This document shows, piece by piece, positions 41,138 through 49,037 of a DNA stretch of 64,000 nucleotides. Origin of the DNA: Catenulispora acidiphila DSM 44928 (GTDB taxonomy: Bacteria > Actinomycetota > Actinomycetes > Streptomycetales > Catenulisporaceae); contig NC_013131.1 in NCBI RefSeq assembly GCF_000024025.1, positions 3,224,001 to 3,288,000 of the forward strand, read 5' to 3'. The position numbers were made by a program, and so were the translations under genes. Within the stretch, counting starts at the first letter, position 1. Each line of letters begins with the position of its first letter. Below the pieces are notes generated by a model. The model saw only the letters and a program-made list of their open reading frames with translations, was not told where the DNA came from and did no database searches.

Positions 41138-41386
41138 CTACTCGGTCGCGTACTCCACCGCCGGCGGCGGCACCTCGCGCACGACCAGCTCGGCCAGGTC
41201 CGCCACGATCGCGATGTCCGGATCGACGACGGTCAGCGTCGCAGTGACGGGTCCAGGGTTGTTCACGTCCAGCGGCGCGATCTCCACGCGCGTCACGCAG
41301 GTGAGCTGCTGGTTATCGACCCAGACTTGCGCCATCGATGCGGGTCCGCCGGGGTGGACGATGCGGATCTTCGGGCCGTCAACCAC
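41138..41386 (-). CDS. small beta-rich phage protein
   Basis: 82 residues: IRIVHPGGPASMAQVWVDNQ, then VEIAPLDVNNPG and TATLTVVDPDIAIVADL. The composition is all-beta. It is one base from the coiled-coil gene upstream and 9 bases from the papain-like gene downstream. No family recognised. Confidence 0.5.
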   Translation of the reverse strand: MVDGPKIRIVHPGGPASMAQVWVDNQQLTCVTRVEIAPLDVNNPGPVTATLTVVDPDIAIVADLAELVVREVPPPAVEYATE

Positions 41387-41667
41387 TACTTCGCCGGCTC
41401 CGCGGCCGTGCTCACGTCCGCCGCGACTTCCCTGGCGACGGACTGCACGTCCTGCTCGGCTTCGGCAACGACAGGTGCGGCGGCGGTCTTGGCGTCGTGC
41501 GCGACCTGCTCGGCGTCGGACTTCACTTCGGCCTCGACCGCGGGCAGGTGGCCGGTGAGCTCGTTGAACCAGGCACGGAACTCCGCGGCGAGCGCATGCT
41601 CCCGCTCCTCAAGCTGCGTGATTAGCGCGTGACCCTTGGCCTCGAGCTCGACCAGCGCAGCCTTCAT
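41386..41667 (-). CDS. small helical phage protein
   Basis: 93 residues from ATG 41667. It is a long charged helix (LVELEAKGHALITQLEEREH) followed by an alanine-rich amphipathic region (EQVAHDAKTAAAPVVAEAEQ). Its last base is shared with the next gene. Probably structural or a scaffolding accessory; unknown. Confidence 0.5.
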   Translation of the reverse strand: MKAALVELEAKGHALITQLEEREHALAAEFRAWFNELTGHLPAVEAEVKSDAEQVAHDAKTAAAPVVAEAEQDVQSVAREVAADVSTAAEPAK

Positions 41668-41678
41668 GGCACCCACGG

Positions 41679-42272
41679 CTACGCCGGGGGGTTGTCGTCG
41701 CGCGGAACCGGCTGCCCGAAGACCGCGCCGACGCTGGTTGCCGCGCCCGGGTCGATCTGCACGGTCACCGGCGCCATCGCCTTGCCGTTCACGTCGGTGA
41801 TGTTGAGGGTGAGGAGGCCGGCCTGCCCGGGGTGGGATCGCACGTTCGCCGACAGGGTGTCCTCGGCCACGGCGACCTCGCCGAGGTCGGTGTTGTCCTC
41901 GACCCACGTGAACGGGGCCACGAAGTCGCCGTTGGGGTCGGAGAAGTCGGTGGGGACCGGCACCTTCTCGTCGTCGAATGCGGTCAGGGTAACGGTGACC
42001 ATGTCGTTGTCGGGCATGGAGAAAGCCATGGGGTGTCCTTCCGTGTTGCGGGGTTCGGGTGTGCCGAAGACGGCTTCGACGGTGGCGATGGGGGCTGGCC
42101 GACTGAGCCAGTGTTCGAACCAGTCGGCAACTTCGGTAACGCGGCGGCCGATGGTCCGGGAGCTGCGGGCCGGCCGGTCTTCGATCTCTCGAGTACCGAG
42201 GCCTGTGAAGAGTGCGGTGGCGTTGGCGAGGGCGGTGGCTCGTCGCTGGTCGCGTTCAGTGCTCACCGCCAC
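41679..42272 (-). CDS. phage protein, possibly two fused small genes
   Basis: 197 residues from GTG 42272. The N-terminal 80 residues are helical (RRVTEVADWFEHWLSRPAP). After NTEGHPMAFSM the rest is beta-rich (MVTVTLTAFDDEKVPVPTDF, ITDVNGKAMAPVTVQIDPGA). An internal ATG at 42029 has a very good ribosome site (GGAAGGA), so a separate 116-residue product is likely made too. Either a gene with internal initiation or an in-frame fusion of two small genes. Confidence 0.55.
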   Translation of the reverse strand: MAVSTERDQRRATALANATALFTGLGTREIEDRPARSSRTIGRRVTEVADWFEHWLSRPAPIATVEAVFGTPEPRNTEGHPMAFSMPDNDMVTVTLTAFDDEKVPVPTDFSDPNGDFVAPFTWVEDNTDLGEVAVAEDTLSANVRSHPGQAGLLTLNITDVNGKAMAPVTVQIDPGAATSVGAVFGQPVPRDDNPPA

Positions 42273-42288
42273 CCGCCTCTCTGTTTGG

Positions 42289-42657
42289 CTACTCGTCGCG
42301 TCCGTATGCCTGGTCGCGGGCGCGGCGCAGGGTACGGATCAGACGGTTGAGTTCGGAGCGAGACAACGACGGCGAGTAGGCCTCGGGCATCCAGCCCTCT
42401 TCCCACCCCACGGCCTTCTCCTCAGCCTTGCGCAGCTCGTCGCCCATCTGGGTCCACGCTGCGATCGGCGCCTGAAGCGACACCTGGACGTTGCCGATCT
42501 TGTCGTCGCCGGCTGCGTGCCAGCGCACGTTGACGATCGGTTCGTACCAGGTACTGGCGCCGTCCATGCCGCTGCTCATCGGCTCGCCGGACGCGGCATC
42601 GCCGGTGCGTCCAACGTGTTCGATTGTTTCGGGGAAGTTGATCTGATCTTTCGGCAT
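42289..42657 (-). CDS. phage hypothetical protein
   Basis: 122 residues from ATG 42657. Contains PKDQINFPETIEHVGRTGDA, VNVRWHAAGDDKIGNVQVSL and a C-terminal helix (RSELNRLIRTLRRARDQAYG). Familiar among actinophage early/late junction genes; no function assigned. Confidence 0.5.
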   Translation of the reverse strand: MPKDQINFPETIEHVGRTGDAASGEPMSSGMDGASTWYEPIVNVRWHAAGDDKIGNVQVSLQAPIAAWTQMGDELRKAEEKAVGWEEGWMPEAYSPSLSRSELNRLIRTLRRARDQAYGRDE

Positions 42658-42706
42658 CACGCCATCTCCATCACGGAGGCCGCCCTGCGTGTGGGGCGGA
42701 GGTTTA

Positions 42707-42994
42707 TCAGGCGGCAATCCAGGTGCCGCGGATGAATCCATGTGATCCGCAAGCCCGGCACAAGAGCGACGGCTCAATGTGCAGCGGATCGAGGCTGATC
42801 ACGTCCCAGCCGTACTCGGGGTTGTGCGGCTTGAACGGAACGAAGCCCGCGCACCAGTCACCGGCGGCAGTGCAATGCCACTCGGTGATGCCTGCAAGCT
42901 CGATCCCGTCGGGCATGTACGCAAGGACGTAGGCGTGGTCGTCATCGAGGTAGACAGCGCCTTCGTCGGGCGGGTCGCCGTGCATGATCGTCAC
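42707..42994 (-). CDS. DUF6527-like Cys-containing phage protein
   Basis: 95 residues. The C-terminal part SLDPLHIEPSLLCRACGSHG followed by FIRGTW resembles the DUF6527 type (a PS..C..C.HGFI pattern). The first half is beta-rich (AVYLDDDHAYVLAYMPDGIE). Likely a metal-binding small protein. No partner known. Confidence 0.6.
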   Translation of the reverse strand: MTIMHGDPPDEGAVYLDDDHAYVLAYMPDGIELAGITEWHCTAAGDWCAGFVPFKPHNPEYGWDVISLDPLHIEPSLLCRACGSHGFIRGTWIAA

Positions 42995-43015
42995 CAGGGC
43001 TCCTTTGGCGGGGCG

Positions 43016-43201
43016 TCAGGCGTCGATCAGGTCAAGGAACTCATCGAGATCAACCGGCGCGGATTCGCGCGGGATCTCAAACTCGTCGTCAAACAGTCGC
43101 CAGTGCTGCGGGCACGACTCGTACCGTTCGATGCGGCCGACAGCGTCAGGGGTCAGGAACACCAGGCAGGCGCAGTGGTCAGTCACGGGCGCGGGATCCA
43201 C
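43016..43201 (-). CDS. small phage hypothetical protein
   Basis: 61 residues with PAPVTDHCACLVFLTPDAVG, then RIERYESCPQHWRLF and an acidic tail. Overlaps the next gene upstream by 19 bases. Three Cys and two His could bind a metal. Unknown. Confidence 0.45.
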   Translation of the reverse strand: MDPAPVTDHCACLVFLTPDAVGRIERYESCPQHWRLFDDEFEIPRESAPVDLDEFLDLIDA

Positions 43202-43347
43202 CGGTCAACCCCGGCAACGTGCAGCACGAGGAAGAACGACCCGATCAGCAGCATCGCCATCGGCGAGAACCACGCGCTGGTGTGGCTGCCGGAGCCCTGC
43301 TCGATGAAACCAAGTAGGTAGGCGACGGCGGCGAGGATCGCGAACAT
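43183..43347 (-). CDS. two-segment membrane micro-protein
   Basis: 54 residues from ATG 43347 with a strong AGGAGGCC ribosome site. Two membrane helices (FAILAAVAYLLGF and PMAMLLIGSFFLVLHVAG) are joined by a polar turn. It is the first gene after the tRNA cluster. The topology fits a small holin-like or membrane-stress protein, but the location is far from the endolysin. Confidence 0.5.
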   Translation of the reverse strand: MFAILAAVAYLLGFIEQGSGSHTSAWFSPMAMLLIGSFFLVLHVAGVDRWIPRP

Positions 43348-43375
43348 GAAGGCCTCCTGATAGCTCGACGAGCTG

Positions 43376-43461
43376 CGGAGAGGGCGGGAATTGAACCCGC
43401 CGCCGGTGTCACCCGGACGACTGCTTAGCAAGCAGCTGCCTTACCGCTCGGCCACCTCTCC
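43376..43461 (-). tRNA. tRNA-Ser(GCT)
   Basis: A complete class II tRNA: acceptor GGAGAGG/CCTCTCC, D arm with GAGCGGTAAGGC, anticodon stem-loop GCTGC-TTGCTAA-GCAGT (anticodon GCT), long variable arm, and T arm with GGTTCAATTCC. The CCA is not encoded. It is flanked by phage genes, so it is phage-carried. Confidence 0.9.
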
Positions 43462-43465
43462 AAGG

Positions 43466-43549
43466 CGGAAGGTAAGCGATTCGAACGCTTCACGGTGTTA
43501 CCCGCCACGGTTTTCGGGACCGCTTGACACACCACATGTCGGACCTTCC
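43466..43549 (-). tRNA. atypical class II tRNA, anticodon CGA (Ser-type)
   Basis: Acceptor GGAAGGT/ACCTTCC, D arm GACA-TGTGGTG-TGTC, anticodon stem GCGGT/ACCGT with loop CCCGAAA, a long variable arm and T arm AAGCG-TTCGAAT-CGCTT. The anticodon reads CGA (Ser). Position 33 is C instead of the almost universal U, and two bases instead of one separate D and anticodon stems. It is likely a diverged or decaying phage tRNA. Confidence 0.65.
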
Positions 43550-43552
43550 AGG

Positions 43553-43604
43553 GGCGAGGAGAGCCTGATCAGTGCACCGCTCCGTGAGGGTGCGCTTCCT
43601 CGCC
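43553..43604. other. structured hairpin between tRNA genes
   Basis: GGCGAGGA (43553-43560) pairs with TCCTCGCC (43597-43604) and an inner GTGCACC/GGTGCGC stem lies within. It could be a processing or stabilising structure of the tRNA transcript, or the relic of another tRNA. No anticodon arm can be drawn. Confidence 0.35.
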
Positions 43605-43650
43605 TTGTCCGGCGCCCTGACGGGAGCTACCCGACGGTTTCACCGGTCCG

Positions 43651-43726
43651 TGGCTCGGGTCGGATTTGAACCGACGATCTTAGGCTTATGGGGCCCACGG
43701 GGACGGCCGAACTCCCCTACCGAGCA
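43651..43726 (-). tRNA. atypical tRNA-Met-like (anticodon CAT)
   Basis: A 76-base class I tRNA: acceptor GCTCGG/CCGAGC with an unpaired position 1-72 (T and C), D arm GGGGA-GTTCGGCCG-TCCCC, anticodon arm TGGGC-CCCATAA-GCCTA with anticodon CAT, and T arm GTCGG-TTCAAAT-CCGAC. It again has C33 in place of U33. The 1-72 mismatch recalls initiator tRNAs, but the anticodon stem lacks the initiator's three G-C pairs. Confidence 0.6.
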
Positions 43727-43787
43727 TCGCTGTTGCGTACCTTGACGCTACGTCGGAGCGCGGTGCGATCGCACCCGGATAAACAGC

Positions 43788-43811
43788 AAGCCCACCCGTG
43801 AAGGTGGGCTT
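43788..43811. terminator. stem-loop upstream of the tRNA cluster
   Basis: AAGCCCACC (43788-43796) and GGTGGGCTT (43803-43811) form a perfect 9-pair stem with a 6-base loop. It lies between the transfer/early block ending at 43877 and the tRNA/late block, so it likely ends leftward early transcription. Confidence 0.65.
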
Positions 43812-43876
43812 GGATGGCGCTCACTCGGGACACTTCACCGAGGATGTGCCCATCATGAGCCAAGCGCAGGTCAGCG

Positions 43877-44128
43877 TCAAGTTGCGGACTCCGGACCTGT
43901 TTGCGGCTCGGTTGATTGCGACCGTCGAAGGCTGTCACGCATCGACTTCTCCGCCTGCACCACTTCCCGCTCGACGAGGACATCCTCAGGAGGGTCCTGA
44001 AGCCGAACGGTCCGGACGTGCCCGTCTTTGATCCACCGGTCGATGGTGCGGCGCGACCTGCCCGTGATGGCCATTGCCTGCTTGATGCTGATTGGACGGA
44101 ACAGCGGGTCCGCCGGGTCCGGGGTCAC
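43877..44128 (-). CDS. excisionase/AlpA-like DNA-binding protein
   Basis: 83 residues with a helix-turn-helix of the MerR/Xis type: PISIKQAMAITGRSRRTIDR then WIKDGHVRTV, followed by an acidic PEDVLVEREVV strand. It could be a recombination directionality factor or a transcription factor that switches late genes on, since it is the last early gene before the tRNA/late block. Overlaps the upstream gene by 4 bases. Confidence 0.6.
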   Translation of the reverse strand: MTPDPADPLFRPISIKQAMAITGRSRRTIDRWIKDGHVRTVRLQDPPEDVLVEREVVQAEKSMRDSLRRSQSTEPQTGPESAT

Positions 44129-44907
44129 GCCGCGGCCCGCTTCTTGAACGGCTGCGCTGCCAGTTTGACCCAGCGTTCGTACTCGTCTTCCTTAAGGAGA
44201 GTGCCGCAGTCTCGACACAGAACGTACCCAGTAGCGCGGCCCTGCCAGTCGAGTTCGTGCTCGAGCGCCATTAGGTCGCACTGCCTGCACGGGATGCCCT
44301 CGCACGGCACGGCGCGGACGTCGTCGGTGCGGGTGAGTTTGGCTGCGTGCCGGTACAGCCGGTTGAGGTCCTTGCCGAACTCCGCGGACTGCGCCGGCTC
44401 CGAATGCTCGGCGATCATCCAGTCGAAGTGGATGAGCAGAAGCCGGGTGTCGGCGGTGATAGCGGCGCCGCGACTCCGCGGTGGTGGCGCGGCGAGGTCG
44501 CGGTCGACACGGATGGCTTCTGCCCAGTAGTTGAGGACGCCGACGATGTCGTCGATGCAGAAGGTGTAGCGCTCGCGGCCGTGGATGGGGCGTCCTTTGG
44601 ATCCGGAGACATGTACGGTGCCGGCTGCGGTGGCGTTCTCGACTTCGAGCATGAGCCGTGCGGCGAGTTCAGGAAAGTCAGCGAGTCCGATACGGACGTG
44701 CCGTGCGCAGGGGTTGCACCAGACGGGCTGGCCGGCGCGGGCGGTGAGTTCGTGGGGTGTGCCTTTGGTGAGGCGGGCGGTTTCGGCGCGGCGCCAGCCG
44801 GAGTTGCAGGGCCCGACACAGGCGGTCGGGGTTGGGACATTGTTCACCGCAGCGGCTCCCGTGGGGTTGTGATCTACCCTTGGTGCAGCGGTGTCGGTGT
44901 GTCGCAT
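44125..44907 (-). CDS. Cys-rich phage protein with zinc-binding ends
   Basis: 260 residues. The N-terminal CVGPCNSGWR...CNPCARH and C-terminal IPCRQCD...VLCRDCG pairs are probable zinc knuckles around a helical middle (ELAARLMLEVENATAAGTVH, HGRERYTFCIDDIVGVLNYW). This family is familiar from actinomycete phages and plasmids but uncharacterised. It is the second-to-last gene of its unit. Confidence 0.65.
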   Translation of the reverse strand: MRHTDTAAPRVDHNPTGAAAVNNVPTPTACVGPCNSGWRRAETARLTKGTPHELTARAGQPVWCNPCARHVRIGLADFPELAARLMLEVENATAAGTVHVSGSKGRPIHGRERYTFCIDDIVGVLNYWAEAIRVDRDLAAPPPRSRGAAITADTRLLLIHFDWMIAEHSEPAQSAEFGKDLNRLYRHAAKLTRTDDVRAVPCEGIPCRQCDLMALEHELDWQGRATGYVLCRDCGTLLKEDEYERWVKLAAQPFKKRAAA

Positions 44908-44974
44908 GGTGACCAGTAGCGGATGGCGGTCTTCGCTGGTCGGCAGGTTGATCCAGAGGGTACGGCAAAAGGTG

Positions 44975-45003
44975 AGGCCCGGACCATGTGGCGGTCCGGG
45001 CCT
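44975..45003. terminator. stem-loop between 45027 and 44907 genes
   Basis: AGGCCCGGACC (44975-44985) and GGTCCGGGCCT (44993-45003) form an 11-pair stem with a 7-base loop. On the minus strand it is followed by CACCTTTTGCC. A likely terminator or attenuator inside the leftward early block. Confidence 0.65.
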
Positions 45004-45026
45004 TTGTCGTTCTCGGGCGCCCCCTG

Positions 45027-45236
45027 CTAGGCCTGTTCGCCCTGGCGCCTGGAGATCGCGTCGTCCAGGTAGCCGTCCGACACCCGGCGGTGGCGGGCAG
45101 CTTCCTCGCTGTCGCCGGCCGCTGCAGCGTTCCGGCTGGAGTCCTGGAAGTCCTTGGCGAGGCGGAGGCTGAGCGCCGCCGGGTCTTCGGCTGCCAGGTT
45201 GTTGGCTTCTTCGCTGTACATCCAGTGCAAGTCCAT
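45027..45236 (-). CDS. small helical protein
   Basis: 69 residues from ATG 45236 with GGGAGA upstream. It is almost entirely helical and acidic (HWMYSEEANNLAAEDPAALS, LRLAKDFQDSSRNAAAAGDS). No family. It lies in its own small unit, 80 bases after the next gene. Confidence 0.5.
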   Translation of the reverse strand: MDLHWMYSEEANNLAAEDPAALSLRLAKDFQDSSRNAAAAGDSEEAARHRRVSDGYLDDAISRRQGEQA

Positions 45237-45315
45237 AATGATCTCCCTAGTCGTGAGTTGGGCTGTCGTGCGCGGCACGTATCGTTCACTTCCTGAAGTA
45301 TCTGGACTCAAATGC

Positions 45316-45711
45316 TCAGTACCGCCAGGTCCGCCCTTTGATTTCGTTGGCGATCGCGACCAGCGTCTCGACCTGAGCTAGACGGTCGGTGCTCGGTGCG
45401 ACGCCAGCAGGGATGGTCAGCAGCGCCGTCGTCGACATACGGCCGGCCATGGCGGCGATTCGCGGCGACTGGGACGGCACCACCACCTCGTTGTAGGCAA
45501 ACGTCCACCCGTCGGTGCCGATCAAGTCCAGGGCGTTGCGGGCGGAATCGACGTCGCTGTTTCGGAGCCAGTCGGCAGCGAGGCCGAATAGTTCACCTGC
45601 TTTAGCAATGTCCTGCACCTGCGCGGGCGCGTTCTGCACAGCGCGCATGCGGCGCCGGACAACGGCCGCTCCAGCGCCGGCCACGATCAGCACGGCAGCC
45701 CAATCGGTCAT
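45316..45711 (-). CDS. membrane-anchored hypothetical protein after the translocase
   Basis: 131 residues from ATG 45711, overlapping the translocase stop by 4 bases. One N-terminal membrane segment (WAAVLIVAGAGAAVV) precedes a soluble domain with LFGLAADWLRNSDVDSARNA. Probably works with the translocase, given the coupled translation. Confidence 0.5.
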   Translation of the reverse strand: MTDWAAVLIVAGAGAAVVRRRMRAVQNAPAQVQDIAKAGELFGLAADWLRNSDVDSARNALDLIGTDGWTFAYNEVVVPSQSPRIAAMAGRMSTTALLTIPAGVAPSTDRLAQVETLVAIANEIKGRTWRY

Positions 45712-47753
45712 CGGCCGGCCCCTACGAGGCGGGCGTGCTGCGGCAGAACCCACACGCCGCGGTCGCTCTTGACCAGCTTGTTCTGCTCGACCGCGCGGGA
45801 GCATGTCTGGGAGACGGCGGCGAGCCTCTTGTCAACGTCCTCGCCGATGCCCTTGCAGATCTGGGTAGTGCTGGCCTCTTCGCCGAGTTCGGACAGGAAC
45901 AGCTCGATCTTGTCCCACATGGTGCCCGTCGTTGCGGCAGTGGTTTGCGCGAGGGTCTCGGACCACGGCTTCTCCGGGTTCGACGCCTCGTCTTTCGCCT
46001 CCTCGGCGGTGACGAACGCGCTGCCGTCGGCCATGGCCACCATCAGCAGCTGCCCGGTCTCGGTAGTGACTGTAACGCCGTCGCAGTACCAGGCCTCGTC
46101 ATACGGCGTGGGGGGCGCCTGGTCTTCGTCGTCTTCCCAGTCCCACTGGGTGTCGTCGAGCCCTCCAACGGCGGCACGCATCATGACGGAGTGGTCGGAG
46201 TCGGTGCCGAGGTGGTAGGCGACGCCGGCTGCGGATGATCCGTCAGCCCACAGCAGCGGCAGCGCGCCGGGGTCGCCGATTTGCTTGCCGTTGGCGACAA
46301 TCATGCCGGTGAACTGGTTGCCGGTGCGGTGCACGGTCGCGGTGGTGAGGAGTCCGTCGCGGATGGACATGTCGCCGCCGAGCTTGTCGGCGGTGGGGTA
46401 CTGAGTGAGGACGGTCAGTCCGATCAGGACTTTGCGGCCTTCGGCGACGAGCTGCGCAATGAGCGCTGCAGCATGCGGGAATCGGGCGATGAACGCCGGG
46501 AACTCGTCGATGATGATCCGGATGTGTGGCATCTCAGGGGTGGGGCGCAGCACCTCCCGGTTCAACGAGGCAAGGATCCTCAGCCGCCGATTTTTCTCGG
46601 TGACCGCGGCGGCGAGCGCAACCATGATCTCTTCATCGGAGCGGGCGAGGACGTCAACACGGTCGCGCCACCCGGAGTAGGACGCACCCTGGTGCGGGTC
46701 GAGCAGCCAGGTGGCGGTGCAGGCCTCGTTACGCTTGTTGTAGGTGTGCCGGGCCATGGCCAGCCGGAGCCGCGCGGTGCGGGACTTGCCGGAGCCGGTG
46801 GAGCCGACGATGAGTTCGTGAACGGCGCCCCAGCCGGGAAGGATCAGCGGGTGGTGGGTCCATTTGCCTGTGGGGGTCATGCCGGCGGGGTGCCGGTAGG
46901 TGCCGGGGTCTCCGGGTCCGCGCCACGGCACCGGGTCGGTGAGGGGGTTGCGGTTGAACATCATCAGCCGCGCCTTGTTCTCGCTGATGGGCTCGACGGC
47001 GAGGCGCGACGGGTGGATGTCGAGCCCGGTTGAGATTTTCCCGAGCTGGGGCGTGATGTCGGCGACGGTGTGGCGGATCGGGCCGCCGTCGGCGTTGAGG
47101 GTGATGATGCCGGTGGTGCCGTTGCCTTGGCCGTTGGCGTCCAGGAGCGGTTCGAGTTTGGTGAGGCTTGAGTTCTGCATGGGCCCGGCGGCACACCCGA
47201 TGCGCTTGGCCCAGATCTTGCCGGGGCTCGGCGCCTCCTCCTCCGGCGCTTCCGCTTCCTGCGCGACCGACTGCTCTCGCTCTTCGGGTGCTGCCGCAGC
47301 GAGTCCGCGCAACCACCAGCACACGGTGGCGACGCCTGTGGCCGCTCCGTAGGTGGCCAGTGCGGTCGGGGTGTACGGCTTGGCGATGGTGGCGTGCAGT
47401 TCGAAGCCGGTGAGGTACATGCCGCAGGCGGTGATGTACGCAACCTGCTTGCCGTTGAGGGCATCGTCGTTGCGGCGTCGCAGCTCGGCATATCCGCCGG
47501 CGGCGCCGACCGCAGTGACCACGCCGCCGGCTTCGATCCATCCGGCGACTTCGGGTGTGGCTGCGTGCAGCATCCCGGCGGAGGCGATACCGACCGCGGA
47601 GACGGACAGCGGCATCAGCCGGAGCTTGTGCCGCCACCAGGTGCGGCCGGCCCATATAGCAGCCTTGCCGCTGGCGGTGTCGCGGATCTGTGCCGGTGGG
47701 CGCGTCGGCGACCGGACCGCCACGTCCTTGGTGGGCGTCTGTGTGGTCTTCAT
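45708..47753 (-). CDS. FtsK/SpoIIIE (TraB-type) DNA translocase
   Basis: 681 residues from ATG 47753. Two or three membrane segments lie in the first 150 residues, then a linker and an ATPase domain with Walker A GSTGSGKS (317-324) and Walker B IRIIIDEFPA (411-420), with LLDPHQGASYSGW in between. The C-terminal 70 residues (FLSELGEEASTTQICKGIGE) are a winged-helix-like DNA-binding domain. This is the layout of actinomycete TraB/FtsK proteins that move double-stranded DNA between hyphae. The downstream genes (DUF2637 and other membrane proteins) match a plasmid-transfer block. Confidence 0.85.
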   Translation of the reverse strand: MKTTQTPTKDVAVRSPTRPPAQIRDTASGKAAIWAGRTWWRHKLRLMPLSVSAVGIASAGMLHAATPEVAGWIEAGGVVTAVGAAGGYAELRRRNDDALNGKQVAYITACGMYLTGFELHATIAKPYTPTALATYGAATGVATVCWWLRGLAAAAPEEREQSVAQEAEAPEEEAPSPGKIWAKRIGCAAGPMQNSSLTKLEPLLDANGQGNGTTGIITLNADGGPIRHTVADITPQLGKISTGLDIHPSRLAVEPISENKARLMMFNRNPLTDPVPWRGPGDPGTYRHPAGMTPTGKWTHHPLILPGWGAVHELIVGSTGSGKSRTARLRLAMARHTYNKRNEACTATWLLDPHQGASYSGWRDRVDVLARSDEEIMVALAAAVTEKNRRLRILASLNREVLRPTPEMPHIRIIIDEFPAFIARFPHAAALIAQLVAEGRKVLIGLTVLTQYPTADKLGGDMSIRDGLLTTATVHRTGNQFTGMIVANGKQIGDPGALPLLWADGSSAAGVAYHLGTDSDHSVMMRAAVGGLDDTQWDWEDDEDQAPPTPYDEAWYCDGVTVTTETGQLLMVAMADGSAFVTAEEAKDEASNPEKPWSETLAQTTAATTGTMWDKIELFLSELGEEASTTQICKGIGEDVDKRLAAVSQTCSRAVEQNKLVKSDRGVWVLPQHARLVGAGR

Positions 47754-49030
47754 CAGTTGATCGCCAGTACGGTCTGGTGGGCGGCGGCGTTGCCGGTCAT
47801 GGCCTGCGCTTCGGAGTGCGGGCCTTGGTGCCGCTGCACGGTGTCGTGCATGTTCTTCACGGCCTCGGCGTGGAGAATCGCGGCCTGCGCCGACGCCTGG
47901 TTGCATTCGGCAGCGATCTGTTCGGCGGCTGCGAGGGACGCAGCGATTTCGGCAACGACAGCCTCGGCGTCGGCGCGCCGCTGTTCGGTTTGGGCCAGCC
48001 CGACGGCAGTGGTGATGCCCACGCCGATGGAGGTCATGGACGCGTTGTCCACGCGCAGGACGCTGAATCGTGCCGCGGTTTCCTCGAGTTGCGCCGCGTG
48101 TTGGCGGGCCTTGTTCGCGGTTGCGACGGCGGTTTCGTGGCGTGCGACCGCGGTACTGCTGCGGACGAGGGCGTTGGCGGCGCGTTCGATGGCGCTGTTG
48201 GCTCGAACCGTGGACTGCTCGACGGCGCTGACGGCGTAGGCGAACGCGTTCTTGGCCCACCGGAACAGGTCGTGGATGGTGAGGATTTCAGCTGCCATGG
48301 CGTGTCCGTTCGGTGCAGTGATGATGGCGGTCGGGTGAGCAGGGAGTTCCGGCTGGTTGACGATGTCGGCGTATTCGGAACTGGCGAACTGGCTCGGCGT
48401 CGTCACCGGCGCCTGGATGTCGTCGGTGAGTTCGGCGTCGATGACCGCGTCATCGGGCCGCGCGCTGGAGTGCGGCGGCACGTTCGGTTGCTGCGCGCCA
48501 CGGCGGCGCAAACTGAAGCCGGTGGTGCCGCCGGATGGGGTTCCCGGGCGAGACCAGCGACGCCCTGCCGTGGACGCAGACCCGTTCTTCGGAGTGCGGG
48601 ACTGGCGCTGCGTCTTGTTCTGGGTGCCGCGTGCGGTTCGCTTCTTCGCGGTCCAGGTGGCGCCGGACACGAAGCCCAACCCGAAAATGGCGGCGCCGGC
48701 GAGGGACGCGGCGGTGGCATCGCCGAACAGGTCGGCCAGCTTCCCGCCGAGCCGCCGCCCGGGGAGGTGTGCGCGCGTCTTCGTCTTCCATCGGCGGTAC
48801 AGGGACCGCTGCCACTGCCCGAACGTGATGTCGCCGGGGCCGAGCGACGGGCTGGATCCGGACGAGGGGGCGCCCTTCCCTGTATTGCGTGCCCCGGCGG
48901 TCTTCGGTCCGGCGCCGGCTGTTGCGCCGCCGCCGGCCGTCGCAGGGGTGGATGCCCGTGCGGCTTTGACGGTGGCGACAACGCCGGAGCCCGCCCACCA
49001 GGCGATGGCGATGAGGATGATCGGAATCAT
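47753..49030 (-). CDS. membrane protein of the transfer block
   Basis: 425 residues. An N-terminal anchor (IPIILIAIAWWAGSGVVATV), a basic Pro/Thr/Gly-rich stretch, a second hydrophobic segment near 105-120 (ASLAGAAIFGLGFVSGA) and a long alanine-rich coiled coil from about 250 (VEQSTVRANSAIERAANALV) to the end. It resembles Spd-type accessory proteins in character only. It overlaps the translocase start by one base, so both are made together. Confidence 0.6.
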   Translation of the reverse strand: MIPIILIAIAWWAGSGVVATVKAARASTPATAGGGATAGAGPKTAGARNTGKGAPSSGSSPSLGPGDITFGQWQRSLYRRWKTKTRAHLPGRRLGGKLADLFGDATAASLAGAAIFGLGFVSGATWTAKKRTARGTQNKTQRQSRTPKNGSASTAGRRWSRPGTPSGGTTGFSLRRRGAQQPNVPPHSSARPDDAVIDAELTDDIQAPVTTPSQFASSEYADIVNQPELPAHPTAIITAPNGHAMAAEILTIHDLFRWAKNAFAYAVSAVEQSTVRANSAIERAANALVRSSTAVARHETAVATANKARQHAAQLEETAARFSVLRVDNASMTSIGVGITTAVGLAQTEQRRADAEAVVAEIAASLAAAEQIAAECNQASAQAAILHAEAVKNMHDTVQRHQGPHSEAQAMTGNAAAHQTVLAIN

Positions 49031-49037
49031 GTCGGCG

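Noticed and set aside
43376-43726. tRNA cluster as the phage attachment site
   Set aside because: Phage genes flank it on both sides and no direct repeat of these tRNA ends is visible elsewhere in the window.
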